Source: Dyadobacter fermentans (GTDB lineage: Bacteria; Bacteroidota; Bacteroidia; Cytophagales; Spirosomataceae). Taken from it: a DNA stretch of 64,000 nucleotides. Location: assembly GCF_019924045.1 (NCBI RefSeq), contig NZ_JAHXBN010000036.1, forward strand, positions 3,829-67,828, read 5' to 3'. The notes below the pieces were generated by a model. The model saw only the letters and a program-made list of their open reading frames with translations, ran no database searches and was not told where the DNA came from. Below, in pieces: positions 35,978 to 43,850 of this stretch (positions within the stretch are counted from its first letter, which is position 1; each line of letters begins with the position of its first letter). The translations under genes were made by a program, and so were the position numbers.

Positions 35978-37153
35978 ATGAATGCAAAATTTACCTTTAA
36001 GTCATTTCAAAAAACATCGATGTGGTCGCACTTGCGACGGCCGGCCCTGAATGCATTGATCTGCTCAGTACTTGCACCTGTGGGCGTGTATGCGCAAAAG
36101 ACGGACACACTCCTGGTGGGGCGGGATGCTTCGCAAAACAAAAATATGATCATCTTCCAGGACGGGGCGTTTCTGTTGGGTGGCATCTATAACGGGGACG
36201 CGTCGGGCACTGCAATACCTGCCGAAGGGGCCGGTACGCGCATGATGTGGTATCCGGCCAAGGGCGCTTTCCGCGCAGGATCGGTGACTGGCGCGCAGTG
36301 GGAGGCCGCCAATATCGGAGACTTCTCTGTCGCAATTGGCAACAATGTCCGGGCATCAGCGAGCAATGCAACCGCTTTTGGCTTCGGAACGACAGCCGCA
36401 CAACAATCATCTTTCGCGGTAGGCGAGAGCAATGTTGCGAGCGGAGCTGCTTCCGTTGCGATGGGTTATCACGCCCACACCAATGCGCGGCAGGGTAGCT
36501 TTGTGTTTAGCGACCGGTCTAGTGTCGATACGATCCGGGCCGGAGTGAATCACTCGGCCAACTGGCGTACCAGTGGCGGTTTCCGGATTTTTACCTCGTC
36601 CAACCTCACCACCGGTATGACGTTCCAGAGCGGGGCTGTGGTGAGTAACTGGGGACAATCCAACGCGGTTATTTCCACTTCTACCGGCGCTTATCTCTCG
36701 ACCGGCGGAGAATGGACGAACGTGTCGGATGTGAATAAAAAACACCGCTTCGGAAAAATTTCTTATGAAGAGGTGCTCGAAAAACTCCGGAAGCTACCCG
36801 TAACCAGTTGGAGTTATAAAACTGACGGGGAAAATATACGGCACATCGGGCCTATGGCGCAGGATTTTTACGCCGCTTTCGGACTGGGTAATGACAATCG
36901 CAGCATCGGTACCGTGGACGCCGATGGTGTGGCATTGGCCGGTATCAAAGCATTGGAAGAGCGTACCCGGAACCTCGCCGCAGAACTGGAAAACCTCAAA
37001 GCGGATAATGCGGCGCTTCGTCAGCAAATGAAGGATAACAATGGTAATTCCTGGATGGGCTTTGCCGGTATCGGGCTGCTCGCACTTGCTGTGGGAGGGG
37101 TGTTGGTAATGGCACGGCAACGTATGCTAGCGGGCGGAAACCGTATTGTTTAA
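35978..37153 (+). CDS. YadA-head / S74 intramolecular-chaperone surface protein with C-terminal membrane helix
   Basis: 391 residues. Signal region, then MMWYPAKGAFRAG and left-handed roll-type repeats like those of YadA heads (NIGDFSVAIGNNVRASASNA, FAVGESNVASGAASVAMG). The S74 self-cleaving chaperone domain starts near 245 (WTNVSDVNKKHRFGK; Ser and Lys five apart) and includes HIGPMAQDFYAAFGLG. A coiled coil (LEERTRNLAAELENLKADN) leads to a membrane helix (WMGFAGIGLLALAVGGVLVM) with basic tail. Trimerisation and self-processing are family knowledge; the anchor is unusual. Confidence 0.78.
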   Translation: MNAKFTFKSFQKTSMWSHLRRPALNALICSVLAPVGVYAQKTDTLLVGRDASQNKNMIIFQDGAFLLGGIYNGDASGTAIPAEGAGTRMMWYPAKGAFRAGSVTGAQWEAANIGDFSVAIGNNVRASASNATAFGFGTTAAQQSSFAVGESNVASGAASVAMGYHAHTNARQGSFVFSDRSSVDTIRAGVNHSANWRTSGGFRIFTSSNLTTGMTFQSGAVVSNWGQSNAVISTSTGAYLSTGGEWTNVSDVNKKHRFGKISYEEVLEKLRKLPVTSWSYKTDGENIRHIGPMAQDFYAAFGLGNDNRSIGTVDADGVALAGIKALEERTRNLAAELENLKADNAALRQQMKDNNGNSWMGFAGIGLLALAVGGVLVMARQRMLAGGNRIV

Positions 37154-37199
37154 GTCCTGCACATTCAGTCCTATTTCTTTTTCAATCAAATACATCTAA

Positions 37200-38636
37200 A
37201 TGAAAGCTATATATATTCTGGCGGTCTTTGCCGGGCTCGGCGGGAGTGCCGCTGCGCAAGGATTGTCCAGTGCCGGCGGGACTGTAACGGTCAAAGGCGG
37301 CATTTTACAGGTGAAGGGTAACCTGGAATTGGGTGGAAGCTCTTTCACCAATAATGGCAATGTTTTTGTTTCCGGCAACCTGGTCAATAACCAGGCAATG
37401 ACGGAAGCAGATACCGGTGCATTGACGCTGGATGGCGCCGTTACGCAAACCGTGAGCGGTACCCAACCCTATTTCACCCGCCTGTTGAATATCGATAATC
37501 CGGAGGGTATCGTGCTGGATAACAGTATCAAGGTAGGCGGGAGGGTTACTTTCACAAACGGATTGGTAGATGCTACCAACGACCTGGCTGCTTTGATCAT
37601 CGGGGACACAGCGGCTGTGGCAGGCGTGTCCGATGCGAGACATGTGAAGGGGTACGTGGTCAAAAACGGAACGGGTAGTTTTGTGTACCCGGTCGGCGAC
37701 GGCGTGAGGTATCAGCCCATTACCCTGGACCTGACCGACAATAGTGCCGGTATGAGCGTCCGCTATTTCGAAGGAGACGCGGGGACCGGTACGTTCACGA
37801 CCACGGGTGCTTCTTCCATCGCACTCGAAGCGTATAACAACCAGGAGTATTGGGACCTTGCGCCGAAAGGTACTGCAACCGGCAAAGTGATTGTTACTTA
37901 TGATGATTATAAAAATCCTACGATCACTGTTTCCGAAAACCCGAATGTTTTCAGCGTAGCCCACCTCACGGGCGGTAACTGGCTCAACGAAGGGCATAAT
38001 GTAACCGGTACCCTGACGGCCGGCTATGTCACCAGCGAGGTGATATCGTCGTGGAGCCCGTTCACGCTCGGCGCTGTTTCGGAGGCAGGCTTACCCGTTA
38101 CGCTGGTCAGCTTCAATGCGAAGGTGGTTGAAAAGAATGCATTCGTTGAATGGCAGACCACCAGCGAAGAGAATGCCTCTCATTTTGAAATAGAGCGAAG
38201 CCTCGATGCGAGGAGCTTTCAGAAAATCGGGACAGTGGCAGCGGCTGGCAACAGCAACGCCTTGCAACGTTACAATTTTACGGACCGTTCGTTCGGCAGC
38301 CAGCTGCAAACTGTTTATTACCGGCTCCGGTCGGTTGACCTGGACGGTACTTTCAGCTTGTCGAGAGCAGTTGCCCTGCAACCTCGCGGAGCGGGCCAAT
38401 ACGCGGGCGTATACCCTAATCCGGCACGCAAAGCGAGCTTGGTGACTGTTTCGTCGGGCATTCCGGCGAATGCGGTCAGCCTTTGGGATATGCTGGGTCG
38501 GGAAGTGCCTGTGCGTACTTCCCCATTGTCCGACGGCTCCGTACAAGTTAACCTGAATGGCGTTGCTTCGGGAATGTACCTTCTTAAACTGACTACCAGC
38601 CAGGGTGTTGTAAATCACAAACTGGTTGTTGAATAA
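37200..38636 (+). CDS. Secreted protein with T9SS type A sorting domain
   Basis: 478 residues with signal peptide (LAVFAGLGGSAAAQG). The middle is beta-rich and low in Cys. After SPFTLGA comes LPVTLVSFNAKVVEKNAFVE, and the C-terminal ~75 residues (VYPNPARKASLVTV, then GMYLLKL and the HKLVVE end) form the type A sorting domain that directs cargo through type IX secretion. Sits between the two S74 proteins, 47 and 30 nt from them, probably one operon. Confidence 0.9.
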   Translation: MKAIYILAVFAGLGGSAAAQGLSSAGGTVTVKGGILQVKGNLELGGSSFTNNGNVFVSGNLVNNQAMTEADTGALTLDGAVTQTVSGTQPYFTRLLNIDNPEGIVLDNSIKVGGRVTFTNGLVDATNDLAALIIGDTAAVAGVSDARHVKGYVVKNGTGSFVYPVGDGVRYQPITLDLTDNSAGMSVRYFEGDAGTGTFTTTGASSIALEAYNNQEYWDLAPKGTATGKVIVTYDDYKNPTITVSENPNVFSVAHLTGGNWLNEGHNVTGTLTAGYVTSEVISSWSPFTLGAVSEAGLPVTLVSFNAKVVEKNAFVEWQTTSEENASHFEIERSLDARSFQKIGTVAAAGNSNALQRYNFTDRSFGSQLQTVYYRLRSVDLDGTFSLSRAVALQPRGAGQYAGVYPNPARKASLVTVSSGIPANAVSLWDMLGREVPVRTSPLSDGSVQVNLNGVASGMYLLKLTTSQGVVNHKLVVE

Positions 38637-38665
38637 CTTTTTTCCTCCCTTATTATCCATCAGAT

Positions 38666-39853
38666 ATGAAACGTGTTCTTATAACTTCTCTTTTTATTGC
38701 AGCTTCTGTGTACGCCAATGCCCAGGTCGGCATTGGTACCACAACGCCCCGGGCCGGACTGGACGTGGCCGATAGCAGCGTTGTTTTCGCCGCTTCCGGC
38801 GATGTTTCAGGAGCCAAACCCACACCCGTTGAGGGCGAAGGGCGCCGGATGATGTGGTATGTTGATAAGGCTGCGTTTCGCGTAGGTCACGTAGGCTCTT
38901 TCGGGAGTACCTATTGGAACAGGACCAACATTGGGAACTACTCGTTTGCAGCCGGCCAGAATACCCGGGCTTCCGGCAATCATTCTTTCTCCGTAGGTCT
39001 GGCGACTACTGCATCCGGCGACGAGTCGGTTGCGCTAGGGAACAACGGAACGGCTGCGGCGGATAGGGCTCTGGCATTCAACGGCACAGCGTCTGGTGTC
39101 GGGGCCGTCGCGATAGGGAGCGGTGCGCAGGCTACCAGTGACGACGCCCTTGCCCTGGGACCATCGTCGATCGCCGGCGGATTGGCTTCCGTAGTAATCG
39201 GCCCTTCCATTGCGAACGGTGCATTTGCGGTGGCAATCGGTCTGCAAAACAGCGCGCGGGGGAATTTCTCTGTCGCACTGGGCAAGAATGCGCGGGTAAG
39301 ACACCAGGGTTCCATCGTGATCAGTGACGGAAGCGCCGGTTTTAGCTCCGATAGTGCATATAGCACCGCTAACAACCAGCTTACCATGCGTTTTGCGGGC
39401 GGCGCACGTGTCTTCACCAATCAGGGGCTTACGAGCGGCGTCGAAATTTCTGCGGGCGGTGGATCGTGGAGCGCGGTCAGCGACAGGCGCAAAAAAGAGA
39501 ATTTTGAAGTGTTGAATACGGAAAATATCCTCAGTAAAGTGGCGCAGCTGCCGCTTACCAGCTGGAATTACAAGAGTCAGCCTGCAACCACCCGGCACAT
39601 GGGCCCGATGGCGCAGGATTTCTATGCCGCATTCGGTTTGGACGGTATCGGAAACGATACGACGATCAACTCTTCCGACATTGACGGCGTGAATATGGCT
39701 GCCATCCAGGCACTTGAAAAACGCACCCGACAATTGCAGGAAGAAAATGATCAGCTGAAAGCCAAACTGGAAGCAATGGATGCTAAAATGGCTTCCATCG
39801 AAAAGCTGATTATGGGCGTTCCGCGGAAAGAAGAAGTTTCGGCTTCCCGATAG
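38666..39853 (+). CDS. YadA-head / S74 intramolecular-chaperone surface protein
   Basis: 395 residues, paralogue of 35978-37153. VGIGTTTPRAGLDVADS follows the signal peptide; head repeats (FAAGQNTRASGNHSFSVGLA, VALGNNG, AIGSGAQATSDDALALG) fill the middle. The S74 domain has WSAVSDRRKKENFEV (Ser, Lys five later) and HMGPMAQDFYAAFGLD; it ends in a coiled coil (ALEKRTRQLQEENDQLK) without a membrane helix. Probably a trimeric surface fibre. Confidence 0.82.
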   Translation: MKRVLITSLFIAASVYANAQVGIGTTTPRAGLDVADSSVVFAASGDVSGAKPTPVEGEGRRMMWYVDKAAFRVGHVGSFGSTYWNRTNIGNYSFAAGQNTRASGNHSFSVGLATTASGDESVALGNNGTAAADRALAFNGTASGVGAVAIGSGAQATSDDALALGPSSIAGGLASVVIGPSIANGAFAVAIGLQNSARGNFSVALGKNARVRHQGSIVISDGSAGFSSDSAYSTANNQLTMRFAGGARVFTNQGLTSGVEISAGGGSWSAVSDRRKKENFEVLNTENILSKVAQLPLTSWNYKSQPATTRHMGPMAQDFYAAFGLDGIGNDTTINSSDIDGVNMAAIQALEKRTRQLQEENDQLKAKLEAMDAKMASIEKLIMGVPRKEEVSASR

Positions 39854-39860
39854 TCAGGTT

Positions 39861-41147
39861 TTAAACCAGTTCTCCAATATACCGGCTGGCGATTTGATTG
39901 GCCGGATAACTTTTGAACTCTTCACTGAGCTGCTGTGCCTGGCGACGGTATTTGTGATCGGACAATACCGTCGCTACGGCCCGGCGGATCTGGTCGGCTT
40001 TCGGCGTTTCCGTTTTAAGGTCGATGCCAACGCCGTTGAACTGAACACGCGCCGCAATATCATCTTTGCCTTCGTAAACACCGGCTACCACAATCGGTAG
40101 CTTGTGTTGCAGGGCGAGCATTACACCTCCGTAACCTCCGTTCGTAACGTACACACTTACATAAGGCATGACGGCATCGTAGTCGATGAAGTTTTCGATG
40201 AGGAAATGCCGTTGCGGATAACGTTGGCGCAACGCCTCCGTGCCAGACCCTCCGGTAGTCACGATCACCATTGTGTCCGGATCGTTTTTGTAAGCTTCCA
40301 ATGCAGGGACGATGATTTTTTCGACATTGCGCTCGAACGTGCCTTGAGTGACCAGGATAACCTGCTTGTATTTTAAAGTAATGTCGGCCTGTGCAAACGA
40401 CGCCTTTTCGTTCGCTTTATTGGGCAGCAACGGCCCGACGAACCGCACATTCGGGCTTAGCTTCCTGTGGGGATAGTCGAAGCCGGGTACGCCGCTTTGC
40501 AGGTACAGACTGGCATTCCGGAATACCGCATCAAACATGAATCCCGGCTCCTGCGGCAGGCCGTATCCCGCGCGGAGTTCGTTGAATAGCACGCTGCACG
40601 GCTTCATGACCATGTTAAACTGAAAATGGATTTTGGCCCGTTTGGCCCAGCGGATCACCGACCTCGTCAGCGCATTCTGCCCGGGATCGTCCGAAGGAGG
40701 GTTCGACTCGCTTTCAAACAAAGGCAGCACACCCACGGCCACCCCTTTGACAGCCAGTAATTCCTGCACAAACAATGCACCCAGGCACGCCAGGTCGTAG
40801 ACGATCAGGTCGAACGGCCACGCTTCATGGACTTTTACCAGATCATTGACATACCCGGGAATAGGGCTCAGGAAGGTGTGTTTTACGTCGAACCTGGCGC
40901 GGGCGATTGGGTTTTTGATCTTTTTACGCTCGGGGAACAGCTCGTCCATATTCTCCTGGTTGATCACCGGCGCCTTGACACTCGGATAATGGACGAGCCC
41001 GAGCTTCGTGACGCGTGTGCCGTAGTGTCCGCCCACGTACCAGCGCACGTCGTGCCCGAGTGTTTTGAGGTGAACGGCCAGGCCGGTAAGCGGGCTGAAA
41101 TGTCCGTCGAGCGGAACGGTCGCAAAAAGTATACGTTTCAATTTCAT
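39861..41147 (-). CDS. UGT/MGT-type glycosyltransferase (GT1)
   Basis: 428 residues from ATG 41147, where KRILFATVPLDGHFSPLTGL forms the N-terminal Rossmann unit. The C-terminal domain has VILVTQGTFERNVEKIIVPA, RHFLIENFIDYDAVMPYVSV and TNGGYGGVMLALQHKLPIVV, the nucleotide-sugar binding region of the MGT/UGT group (macrolide or lipid glycosylation). The acceptor is unknown. The frame extends to 41228 but without family support. Confidence 0.9.
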   Translation of the reverse strand: MKLKRILFATVPLDGHFSPLTGLAVHLKTLGHDVRWYVGGHYGTRVTKLGLVHYPSVKAPVINQENMDELFPERKKIKNPIARARFDVKHTFLSPIPGYVNDLVKVHEAWPFDLIVYDLACLGALFVQELLAVKGVAVGVLPLFESESNPPSDDPGQNALTRSVIRWAKRAKIHFQFNMVMKPCSVLFNELRAGYGLPQEPGFMFDAVFRNASLYLQSGVPGFDYPHRKLSPNVRFVGPLLPNKANEKASFAQADITLKYKQVILVTQGTFERNVEKIIVPALEAYKNDPDTMVIVTTGGSGTEALRQRYPQRHFLIENFIDYDAVMPYVSVYVTNGGYGGVMLALQHKLPIVVAGVYEGKDDIAARVQFNGVGIDLKTETPKADQIRRAVATVLSDHKYRRQAQQLSEEFKSYPANQIASRYIGELV

Positions 41148-41213
41148 GGCTAATATTACATGGTTCGAATGATGCGAAAGTAGCGCGGGATCACCGGGCC
41201 GCCTATGCTCATC

Positions 41214-41237
41214 CATATGAACCGTCATATGAAGCGT
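41214..41237. repeat. Two direct 12-bp repeats upstream of the UGT gene
   Basis: CATATGAACCGT (41214-41225) is followed at once by CATATGAAGCGT (41226-41237), then ATGAAATGAC. They lie 67 nt upstream of the UGT ATG and could bind an activator with direct-repeat sites. One occurrence only. Confidence 0.4.
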
Positions 41238-41271
41238 ATGAAATGACTTTTATGCTTTTTAGCTGATGACC

Positions 41272-41577
41272 TTAGTGTGAAGCTTCCGCGTAATGTAACG
41301 TGGTGTCGCGCAGGGTGTCGAAGTCTTCGTCGATGGAAACAAAATGGGCGCATTTGCTGCCGACCTGCACGAGTACACGCAGGAAGTCTGTTTCCGTTCC
41401 CGCATGGCTGCTATGGCACAGGATCAGCACATCGCCCTCGTTCAATCCGTTGATTAATTCCGACAGGCCGGACCTGTTGCCGGCTTCCGTTTCCCTGATG
41501 ATTTGATGGCATCCCGCCATCCGAAGTTTTTCTGAAAAAGTATCTTCCGCCCCGTACGGCAAGTAGCCTATAAACAT
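41272..41577 (-). CDS. Lone resolvase-like N-terminal domain lacking catalytic residues
   Basis: 101 residues. MFIGYLPYGAED, AGCHQIIRETEAGNRSGLSE, LINGLNEGDVLILCHSSHAG and VSIDEDFDT line up with the N-terminal catalytic domain of serine recombinases. The strand-exchange Ser of the usual GYxRVST opening is replaced (here GYLPYGAED) and the Arg residues of the DRLGRS segment are gone (HSSHAGTE). No DNA-binding domain follows, so it is not an active recombinase. Could be a structural or signalling use of the fold. Family assignment from visual alignment only. Confidence 0.55.
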   Translation of the reverse strand: MFIGYLPYGAEDTFSEKLRMAGCHQIIRETEAGNRSGLSELINGLNEGDVLILCHSSHAGTETDFLRVLVQVGSKCAHFVSIDEDFDTLRDTTLHYAEASH

Positions 41578-41738
41578 TCCTAATCCAATGATGAGGCGCT
41601 AAAAGTAGGGGATACCGGGGTCAGAGCCGACCTATACAGATTAGAAAAAAATTAAAACCTTTGATTATATTAAAATATTGCTAATATTTCTGAGAGCGTT
41701 TATGCGTTCTTACATACTCCTCTAACAGCACCCATAAC

Positions 41739-42173
41739 ATGAATTTAAATGACATCCGGGCCGAACTGGTCACTAAAACCGAGCACAAAATCCAGGAAAT
41801 GAAGGCCAGAAACATTATCCTGCCCGAACGTACTGCGGATATGTGTGAGCTTTGCGACCAGCTTTCGCAGGAAATTTACGACTTCGCTGTCAACACTACC
41901 CTTCAAATCGCCGACAGGCAGCATCTCCGCGGACGGGCAGCCAACCTGCTCGACGAACTTCACGAGGACATTTACACGCTCACCAACGGGGCATTGGATG
42001 TTCTGGTAGCGGCCTCGGCCACACGAGGCCCCGGTGCCGGGAATTCGCCAAGCCTGCAAACCGCGGACCGGAAGCACCGGGCAGTCCGTACCACACCCAG
42101 ATTTTTCCAGGTACTTTACATCTGGTTCAAAGGGTTACGCGGGTACAAACAACCAGCGGCTCTCTGCTACTAA
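41739..42173 (+). CDS. Small protein of unknown function
   Basis: 144 residues, unknown. N-terminal ~90 residues are charged and helical (IRAELVTKTEHKIQEMKARN, LPERTADMCELCDQLSQEIY); a Gly/Ser-rich link follows, then a basic tail with FFQVLYIWFKGLRGYK. No signal peptide, two Cys in MCELCDQL. Ends in a 4-nt convergent overlap with the serine hydrolase. Function not recognised. Confidence 0.55.
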   Translation: MNLNDIRAELVTKTEHKIQEMKARNIILPERTADMCELCDQLSQEIYDFAVNTTLQIADRQHLRGRAANLLDELHEDIYTLTNGALDVLVAASATRGPGAGNSPSLQTADRKHRAVRTTPRFFQVLYIWFKGLRGYKQPAALCY

Positions 42174-43561
42174 TTTTTGCCGGAAATACCTATCTGATCC
42201 AGCATAGAGCGGGCAATTTTGTTGTCGGGATCTTTGCGGACGGCCCGCTGCGCATATAAAACCGCCATGTCGTACTTACCCTGCTGTTTATATGCTTCGG
42301 CGATGAACTGGCAGGCGATGCCATAGTCTTTGTCCTGCAAATCCAGCAGGAGTCCTAGCGTGAATACCCTGATCGCGTCGTCGATGCGGTTGCGGCGCAT
42401 CAGGAACTTACCGGTATTGACGAGGTCGCCGATAGGGAACGACAAATCATAGACGTCCTTCTGTTCGGTGGCTGTTCGGTAAAAGGCCACACCGGCATCG
42501 AAGTCGGCGAGCATTTCCTCGCGTAGTTCGAGGTACAGCGAACGTTTGGGGACGGTGTAGGGCTTATGGTCGAGGATCGAAAGGATCGCGGTCGTAAGCT
42601 GCCGTACTTTGAAATTCTGGTTGCTCGTCGTCAGTATCACGAACCGGTCGTTTTTTAAATCGTGTGTGATCAATGCTTCGTAGTTATAATTGGAACCGTG
42701 ATGCTGATGCCAGACCAGTTCGCCATTTTCGAACTTTGCCTCGCCCAGGCTGCTTTCGCCTTCACCGAAATGCTCGGAAAGCTGTTGAACCGACGTTTTT
42801 CCGACGAGTTTGTAACTATCAACCGCCAAGACGAACCGATAAAGGTCTTCGGCCGTCAGCCGTGGCCAGCCGGAGGTAGTTTCGCGGAGTTTCTCGTTGA
42901 TAAACTTGTTGTTAAAAGCGATCGCCATCGTGGTGTCGTTTAAAGGCAGGTCCATCACGGTATGCTTCATATCGAGCGGTTTCAGGATGTTTTTCTCTAC
43001 AAATGCCTGGTATTTCAACCCCGAAACCTTCTCGACGATCCGTTGTTGCAGGTACACGTTGGCGTAGCTGTATATATATGCCTTACCAGGTATATTCGCA
43101 AGGTTTTTCAGTACAAGAAGCTCATTCAGGACACCCTGATCGGTATTCGCGGCAGTAGCGGGCAGTCCGCTGGTGTAGTTGAGCAAATGCGAGATGTGAA
43201 TGCTGTCAGCCCAGGCGGGGAGCTCGGGAAGGTATTTGCGTATGGGGTCCGTTGCCGACAGTTTCTTCCTTTCAGCGAGAAGCATGATCGACATACCGTT
43301 GAACTCCTTGGCAATGGAGCCGATATCGAACCGTTTTTGCATCGTCAGCGGGTATTGTCTGCTGCCGTCGGCGAAGCCTACCGCGGCTTTGTAGATGGTT
43401 TGCCCTTTGCTGATCACAATGATATTTCCATTGAAAACCCCAATGCGGTGGGCGGCCTGTATCAGGGAGTCGGTACGCCGGGAAAGTGGGTCTGTTTGAG
43501 CGAATAAGTTGGGGGTCAGTAGGTTGGAGAACAGGATGAACGTCAGGAATTTGTTTTTCAT
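42170..43561 (-). CDS. Serine hydrolase (beta-lactamase class C fold) with C-terminal TPR
   Basis: 463 residues from ATG 43561. Signal peptide (FLTFILFSNLLTPNLFAQ). RFDIGSIAKEF contains the S-x-x-K nucleophile (about residue 82), IYSYANVYLQQRI the Y-x-N motif and HQHHGSN the third box. The last ~90 residues form TPR-like helices (AIRVFTLGLLLDLQDKDYGI, MAVLYAQRAVRKDPDN). Periplasmic peptidase or esterase, not a proven lactamase. Confidence 0.9.
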   Translation of the reverse strand: MKNKFLTFILFSNLLTPNLFAQTDPLSRRTDSLIQAAHRIGVFNGNIIVISKGQTIYKAAVGFADGSRQYPLTMQKRFDIGSIAKEFNGMSIMLLAERKKLSATDPIRKYLPELPAWADSIHISHLLNYTSGLPATAANTDQGVLNELLVLKNLANIPGKAYIYSYANVYLQQRIVEKVSGLKYQAFVEKNILKPLDMKHTVMDLPLNDTTMAIAFNNKFINEKLRETTSGWPRLTAEDLYRFVLAVDSYKLVGKTSVQQLSEHFGEGESSLGEAKFENGELVWHQHHGSNYNYEALITHDLKNDRFVILTTSNQNFKVRQLTTAILSILDHKPYTVPKRSLYLELREEMLADFDAGVAFYRTATEQKDVYDLSFPIGDLVNTGKFLMRRNRIDDAIRVFTLGLLLDLQDKDYGIACQFIAEAYKQQGKYDMAVLYAQRAVRKDPDNKIARSMLDQIGISGKN

Positions 43562-43717
43562 ATAATGTAGGCTGATTAGATAAAAACGCTGTTTCAAGTA
43601 TCGTGCCAGTTTGTAACCTTTTGGTATACAGCATATTTTGTGGGAAATGCAATGTTCGGAACCGAACGGGTTTGTCCGTTTTCAATGCGCGAATACCGTG
43701 CAGCCACGGACGGTGAC

Positions 43718-43731
43718 GTCCGTTTCCGGAC
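43718..43731. promoter_or_regulatory. GTCCG-TTTC-CGGAC palindrome, candidate enhancer site
   Basis: Exact 5+5 inverted repeat about 46 nt upstream of a TGGCAC box. A further half-site TGTCCG lies near 43673 and ACGGAC/GTCCGT at about 43706-43723. Such upstream sites are typical for NtrC-type activators. Confidence 0.45.
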
Positions 43732-43776
43732 AGGAGTTTTTTGGTTAAGGTTTTGATATTCAGTGCGGTATTGAAA

Positions 43777-43793
43777 TGGCACGCATTTATTGC
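43777..43793 (+). promoter_or_regulatory. Sigma-54-like promoter of the ABC permease, spacing off by two
   Basis: TGGCACGCATTTATTGC. The -24 part is perfect (TGGCACG) and TTGC is present, but GG and GC are 12 rather than 10 nt apart. It lies 58 nt upstream of the chosen ATG at 43851. Confidence 0.4.
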
Positions 43794-43850
43794 TATTTAG
43801 CCAAACTGATATTCATTCCTCTGCCTTACCGGGGCCTAAATACCGACAAC

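Larger units (their letters stand above)
43562..43850. other. Regulatory region between serine hydrolase and ABC permease
   Basis: 289 nt. Holds the divergent promoter area and the sigma-54-like elements described separately (43718-43731, 43777-43793). No gene-like frame apart from the 5' extension of the permease gene. Confidence 0.5.

Noticed and set aside
41160..41172. GGTTCGAAT, resembling a tRNA T-loop
   Set aside because: No acceptor or anticodon stems around it.
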